NCBI GenBank assembly: GCA_030686995.1
Contig: CM060687.1
Location: forward strand, 167,820,090-167,884,089
Direction of reading: 5' to 3'
DNA: 64,000 nucleotides
Source of the DNA: Artemisia argyi
Taxonomy: Eukaryota > Streptophyta > Magnoliopsida > Asterales > Asteraceae
Made by a program: the position numbers and the translations under genes. Shown in pieces: positions 59,028-64,000 of the stretch. The stretch's first letter is position 1; every line of letters begins with the position of its first letter. The notes beneath the pieces are model-generated. The model saw nothing but the letters and a program-made list of their open reading frames with translations, did not search any database and had not been told where the DNA came from.

Positions 59028-62000
59028 GGAGGAAAAGGATTTACTTCACATATCCTTTGTACATAGTTGAATACAAAAAGGAAAATAAAAAAATATAAAA
59101 CCTATAAAAACCATAAAAATTGGAAAAATCTTAAAATCCAAAAAAAATATTATTCTTTTCGACATGTCTCTTGTGTAATCAATATTATGTACGTTTCTAG
59201 AAATGTCATTCAATAATGACACGTAAACATACATATGCTTGAGCAAGAGTTTTTGTTTTTAATAATGTTTTTCTAAAACATGTCATTTCTAAAAATATTC
59301 TTTCAAGATGGCTTGCTATTACTTCAGATAGCAACCCGCTTTTCAAAATGGGGAAAGCATGTCGCCAAAAAGATGGTTGTTCCTCTCACTAGGTGATGTT
59401 CACCCGGGCACGGATTACTTTATATCTGTGTGTCATCGACTTGATGTACGTTTCAGTGCATTATTTCTTGTTTAAGAAGAGAAGTCTTCTTTTTATCTAA
59501 ATAAACAATTTTCTTTCTATGATTCTTCGGAAAATTATTTGTGTGATACATGGTGGTAACGTGTTGCTTGTAAATCAATCAGTCTTAGATACTTCATAAA
59601 ATTTGTCACTCAATTAATGACAATGGGTCATCAATTGAGGGGGAGAGTGATTTCCAATTTTACATCATCAAACGGATTTCTTGGTTGTCTCATAATTGTT
59701 AGAAAAGGTTTTGTTGTTAATGGGGTATTAGTTGAAGAGGAACTTACTATGCTGTATCTTAAATGGACAAATGTGTTAGTTGTTAGAAAGTTTAGGGCAT
59801 TATGTGCTATTTGCGTATAGTTTCCTAGCTTTATGTAACTAGAATCTTTATGTAATTAGAAGGTCCATTTGTCTCACGTTGGTATCCTCGCTTAATCCCC
59901 TAAATACGTTAAAATCTAAAATCTTAATGATGTTAGAAAACCATTGTGTTTGATGCTCTTGTTCTCTCCTCTGGCATTCGTATAATCTGATTGATTGTGT
60001 TTCGTTTGCTGTTTGCTGATAATTGTTTGATTGTTGTTGATTATGTGTTCGTGTTCTCAGGATTTGCTTAGGTATGTAGTTACCGGGTTAGAATCTTATT
60101 CCTAAGCTCCTGATTTGAAAGTTGGAAATATGTGTGAATTGCCATGTTAGTGATTGTTGTTGATGTTTGATAGAAACTTGCAATGAATGTTCATGATTGC
60201 TAGTTTCTCTTCATGCTAGATAGCATTTTGATGAGTTGCTTGAATGTTCTTTGATCATGATATGAATATGGTATTATGAGTAGGCTAGCTGCTACGTGGT
60301 AGCAGTTAATTAAGAGTGAATCTGCATGTATGCATATCTTTGTTGATACTCTTATGCAGATTCCATGGCTGATGTGAATGTGCCTGCTCCTGCTCTAACC
60401 ATTTGATAAGATGTTCAAACTTCATTGACTGGCTTTGATTTCACCACAACAACAACATCGGTAGCAACAACGACAACAACTCTTTCACCACCACCACCAG
60501 TTATCTTGTGCGTCATAAGTAGTGTGGTATCAAATGTTATGTGTCAGTACATGATTTTTTATTTCATGAGTTTCTCGTTAAACTTTAAATCATTTATAAA
60601 CTCATCATAACTGACACTAACATTCTCCCTCATTGATTGAGAGAGAGTAATGAATTGTCTCAATATCATAATATTTTTAATCAGACCACATCTTGCTCCC
60701 AAACTTTTTAAACTTATTTAAATCACTTGGGATCACAAATCTCAAATGGTTTGAAATTTTTGATCGGGGGAGAAAATGTAATTTAAATATGAAATCTGAT
60801 ATAAAATGTGATTGTTTTGGACTTAAACAAACGCTCCCCTATATGTGCTAAACTCTTTCGTATATCAATGCACACATTCAGGGGGAGCAAAATGGTTTGT
60901 GTAAAAGGATCCTTGCATCTCATATGAGTGCATCTCAGTCTTGACTCATGAATTGACGAAACACAACCGTCATCAATCGAAAGGACTAGTCCTGGCCGGG
61001 TAATAACTTCAAGCTGGGTTAACCAGTGATGTAAGCATGTCACGAAGAGGACTTGTCTGAGTAGAGTGTACCGTTTCGAGAAACCTTTGTGGACTTGACC
61101 AGGCCGGGTAATAATTTCAAGCTATTCTAACTAGTGATGTAAGCGTGTCTCGAATGCCTGTTCATGTTTACTAAAGGTGGATCAATTCTAAAGTGCAACT
61201 CTTCCCGACATGTGCAAATTCATCATCAAAACATCGAGGCACATGTTAAGGGGGAGCATTTGAAAATGGCAAAACTCTCAATGTGTTAACAAAATGTGTT
61301 TCTTAATCATAAACACGTTGAGAGAATTTTCAATGATTTGGTGTATGGCAACATAGGATAGTCATGAAGTTATAAGGTGGCTAAGACTAGGAAAACCGTC
61401 CTATGATCCGCCAGAGCCGGAGGGATCTACCCATGGACAATACCAAATAGATAGTATTAGAAAGTTCGTAGGTATGATTATGAAAAAAGGAGAAATGTGT
61501 GAATGGAGAAAGAAGGGGTTGAAGAATTAAAAAGAAATGAAATGAGAAAGGGTGAAAAGAAATAGCCCTCCAATTATTCAACCTTAGGGCAGAAACCGGG
61601 TTCAATTCATAATCTACTGATGGTTGCTAAGGCAACTTCGGTATTGAAGACATGACGTCATGGACCCAGTGACGCAATGCACTAAACCTTCTAGCCACTC
61701 AAGTTCTCTTAAAAGAACTTGTTTCATTCTTACGGGGAACCGGTGTAATCTATCAATTTATCTCTTAGAGATGGTTGATATTGAAGCAGGAGACCTCTCC
61801 CTAATCTCCGCATAGGAAAACCAAATGCACTTATTGAGTCTAGAGCCTCGAGATACATATAAAGATCTCATAGGAACACTTGCTACTTCTACCCTGGTTG
61901 TTCAACATTAAGGACACCAGTGGTAAACTTATGAGTCCTACGCAGATCTTAGCAATCTGCCAGAACATTTATGAGGGAAGTTACTATTGTAACTACCAGT

Positions 62001-62699
62001 GATTGAATAGAAATTCATGCCAGGGTCAACATCAAGCAGCCCTGAAAGCAGGTCACTTAGGTAATTCCTTGTGGATTACGCTTAGTGGTCACGATGGTTA
62101 CAAACGGTCAACAGTCGTGGAGTGATCTCCAGCGACTCACGCAATTGTTGATCTACTTAGGTAGGTCGTGTGAATCCTTTCAGGGTTTGCCAATTGGGAA
62201 CGGTCTTGGTAAGAGTTAGAAGGAGTATTCACACTATGCTGTTGACGATCTCTAATTCCAAACCTATAAGTACCGGATGATTTGTTGCTAACTGTTTGCT
62301 TGCAGGAATTTCGGACGGTTGCAGTTGATTGCTGAAAAGATGTTGATCCATCACCACATGCTCACACTTCAACATTATAATCTAAGATATCATGATCATT
62401 GATTGGGCCACAGCTATGCTTCCATAACTCTGATGCAGAAGATCATGATCCAGAAAAGTGTGAGCATGTCAACTCTAAGATGTTCAAATCATATGGATAC
62501 ATTACTACTCAAAGATGACTTGCAGATACTCATTTGGATGATGAACTCGAAGTAATGCCAAAGATCATCCAACTCATTGAACAAGTCATCTAGAGTCTGC
62601 TACTGAATGTACAAAGACATGTTTGAAGAATCAAAGTCTACGAGCTGCAAGATTTCAAGGATGCAAGAATTCAGTACTTATCTTCTGGGGTGACCTCCC
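59028..62699 (+). other. Copia C 3.7-kb 3' region with several polypurine tracts
   Basis: No coding region is supported. GGGGGAG occurs repeatedly on the plus strand (near 59638, 60766, 60880 and 61249, and again at the true primer at 62703), as in the multi-PPT 3' regions described for Sirevirus-type copia elements. A direct repeat of about 50 bases containing CCGGGTAATAA and AGTGATGTAAGC occurs at 60996-61040 and 61103-61147. A CAACAAC/CCACCA-rich patch lies at 60440-60500. Confidence 0.65.
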
Positions 62700-62711
62700 T
62701 TAGGGGGAGAT
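62700..62711 (+). other. Copia C polypurine tract
   Basis: TAGGGGGAGAT directly precedes the 3' LTR. Confidence 0.85.
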
Positions 62712-63097
62712 TGTTAGGAATACGAAAATTCAGATAAAGACTCGGTCACCCTAAGTATTACTCAGCATCACGTAGCTCGTAGAATTATCCTTAATATAGC
62801 TAGTACGTAGTTTAATAGTAGTTAATGTATCTAAATAGTATTCGTAAAGTGGGTCGGGTCTTTACCCACTGTCAGCTCACTCTACAGCTCGTTTCATGGA
62901 GCACCAAGTATTGTAGTATAAATACCCTCTCCTACCCAAGGGAGAGGGTTGGACCTTTCACTTGAAGCTAATACATTTCTCTTATTTCTCTATCTAGAAA
63001 AGGCTCCCACTTTCTCTCTCTAAAACTCTTCTCTTCTCTTCTAATTCGATCCAAACAACAAGTAACCATACATGTTTATGATTATGAATATCCTACA
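62712..63097 (+). repeat. Copia C 3' LTR
   Basis: 386 bp, about 98% identical to the 5' LTR, followed by the TSD AATGT. Confidence 0.93.
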
Positions 63098-63102
63098 AAT
63101 GT

Positions 63103-64000
63103 GATAATTAAAAAATATACGAACACCTAAAAGTTATCAAGTAAACATAAAAGATGTATTTGTGTTATATTTTTTCATGTGTTACCATCCACTTACACCA
63201 TGATGTAAACACTCTAGAACACATTCGCTTAAAAAAATGTATTATTTTAATTACCGAGGTAATATAAAACGAGGTGGTCGTAGTATTCTAGTTTTTTCTT
63301 CATATTGGAACTACTTTAGTGGGTGTTTGAGTTAGCTTATTTGTGAGTTATATATACACCAATCATCTTGCTGAACATGAAGTTTATATGAAAGTGTTAA
63401 TGAGTGTTCTTTGAGTCTTTTACATCCGAACTGTCTCTATGCACTAGTGTAACACCTAGCTCAAATAGTGTCGACACGTTCTTAAAACTTAAGTTTGATT
63501 AGTGTTTCTTCAACAATATCCAAGCTCTGGGCTTATACGAACAAACATAACCATCTTTCCCTGATCACCTAAAGTAGTATATCATCCCGAAAACCATAAA
63601 TCATTAATTTATATGAATAACTAATGGGAATAAAGCTTTTGTTTACTAAATGACTCTGTATGCTTACCAAGTGAAGCTCGGAGTAATTGTGTGAGTTTTA
63701 TGTCTTTGTACATGACGTGCGAGAAAGCGAAGAAAGATGTTTCCCAGGGCTAATGACAATCTATTAATACGATGAGCCTCTTTTAATCTAGCTTTAGTCA
63801 CTTAAGACTAATTAAAATTTATATGTATTCATTTACCAACAGAAATTTTGGTCCACTTAATTAGGAATACGATGGTTTTGTGTGTCTTCAATCTCTAGCA
63901 TGTCAAACGGTTAAAAACGAAAATTGGTAAAATGGGTAGAAGGCCACCCGTTGTGCATTTTTATAATGTAAACTTCTAATTCAGTTTACTCTTAGAAAAG
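63103..64000. other. Intergenic sequence, nothing recognised
   Basis: AT-rich, with no long frame, repeat or known element end visible. It continues the sequence found left of copia C (51260-51537), which is also gene-free. Confidence 0.5.

Larger units (their letters stand above)
51543..63097 (+). mobile_element. Copia C: Asteraceae-type Ty1/copia element with a long gag
   Basis: The 386-bp LTRs (51543-51928 and 62712-63097) differ at about 8 positions (2%), and the 5-bp duplication AATGT is exact (51538-51542 and 63098-63102). PBS and polypurine tract place it on the plus strand. Order: leader with a short-motif repeat, very long coiled-coil gag, decayed protease/integrase/RT/RNase H, then a 3.7-kb 3' region with several polypurine tracts. 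It is dead for enzymes but holds a mostly open gag. Confidence 0.93.

Overview
The window is plant nuclear DNA: long spliced genes, LTR retrotransposons with 5-bp target-site duplications (TSDs), MITEs, a SINE and AT-rich intergenic sequence. The long coiled-coil gag of the element at 51.5-63.1 kb and the style of the other elements suggest a daisy-family (Asteraceae) eudicot. That assignment is inference from recognised sequence style, not from a search.

Host genes. One host gene looks intact: a seven-exon ARF GTPase-activating protein of the AGD8/9/10 (Glo3/ArfGAP2-3) type on the minus strand (44.59-50.53 kb, 401 aa predicted). A second copy, holding only the last four exons with frames and splice sites intact, lies at 28.25-30.58 kb. 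A DC1 (Cys/His-rich C1) zinc-finger gene on the plus strand (31.79-41.47 kb) is broken by a 7-bp duplication, a copia insertion just inside exon 2, and loss of its C-terminus with a SINE there. A DC1 C-terminal stub sits at 3.96-4.18 kb. The order of these pieces and their flanks fits a decayed head-to-tail array of a unit 'flank - AGD - DC1 - downstream': unit I 0.1-5.8 kb, unit II 26.7-43.4 kb, unit III from 43.4 kb.

Mobile elements make up most of the rest. A PIF/Harbinger-type element (1181-3087, TSD TTA) carries ORF1 but no transposase. Copia A (5797-26711, TSD ACCTG) is split by a 12.95-kb LTR element with 3.8-kb LTRs (10106-23057, TSD CACAC) that has gag-like but no pol genes. That element in turn holds a solo Sirevirus-like LTR (14179-15872, TSD GTAAT), giving three nested levels with exact TSDs. 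Copia B (32681-40554, TSD CCAAG) is the youngest: its 710-bp LTRs differ at three positions and its gag-pol frame is open apart from one TAG. Copia C (51543-63097, TSD AATGT) is on the plus strand, with a very long gag, a wrecked pol, a repeat-filled leader and a 3.7-kb 3' region with several polypurine tracts. Smaller elements are a palindrome-rich MITE (about 41.8-42.36 kb), a 400-bp MITE upstream of the AGD gene, a possible MITE at 4901-5217 and a tRNA-derived SINE.

The most unusual signal is inside the pol-less LTR element. Two small ORFs for two-helix membrane proteins run antisense to its gag, the first framed by a TATA box and an AATAAA signal. A second is intron 2 of the AGD gene, where about 200-bp repeats carry decayed copies of the 3' end of exon 2.
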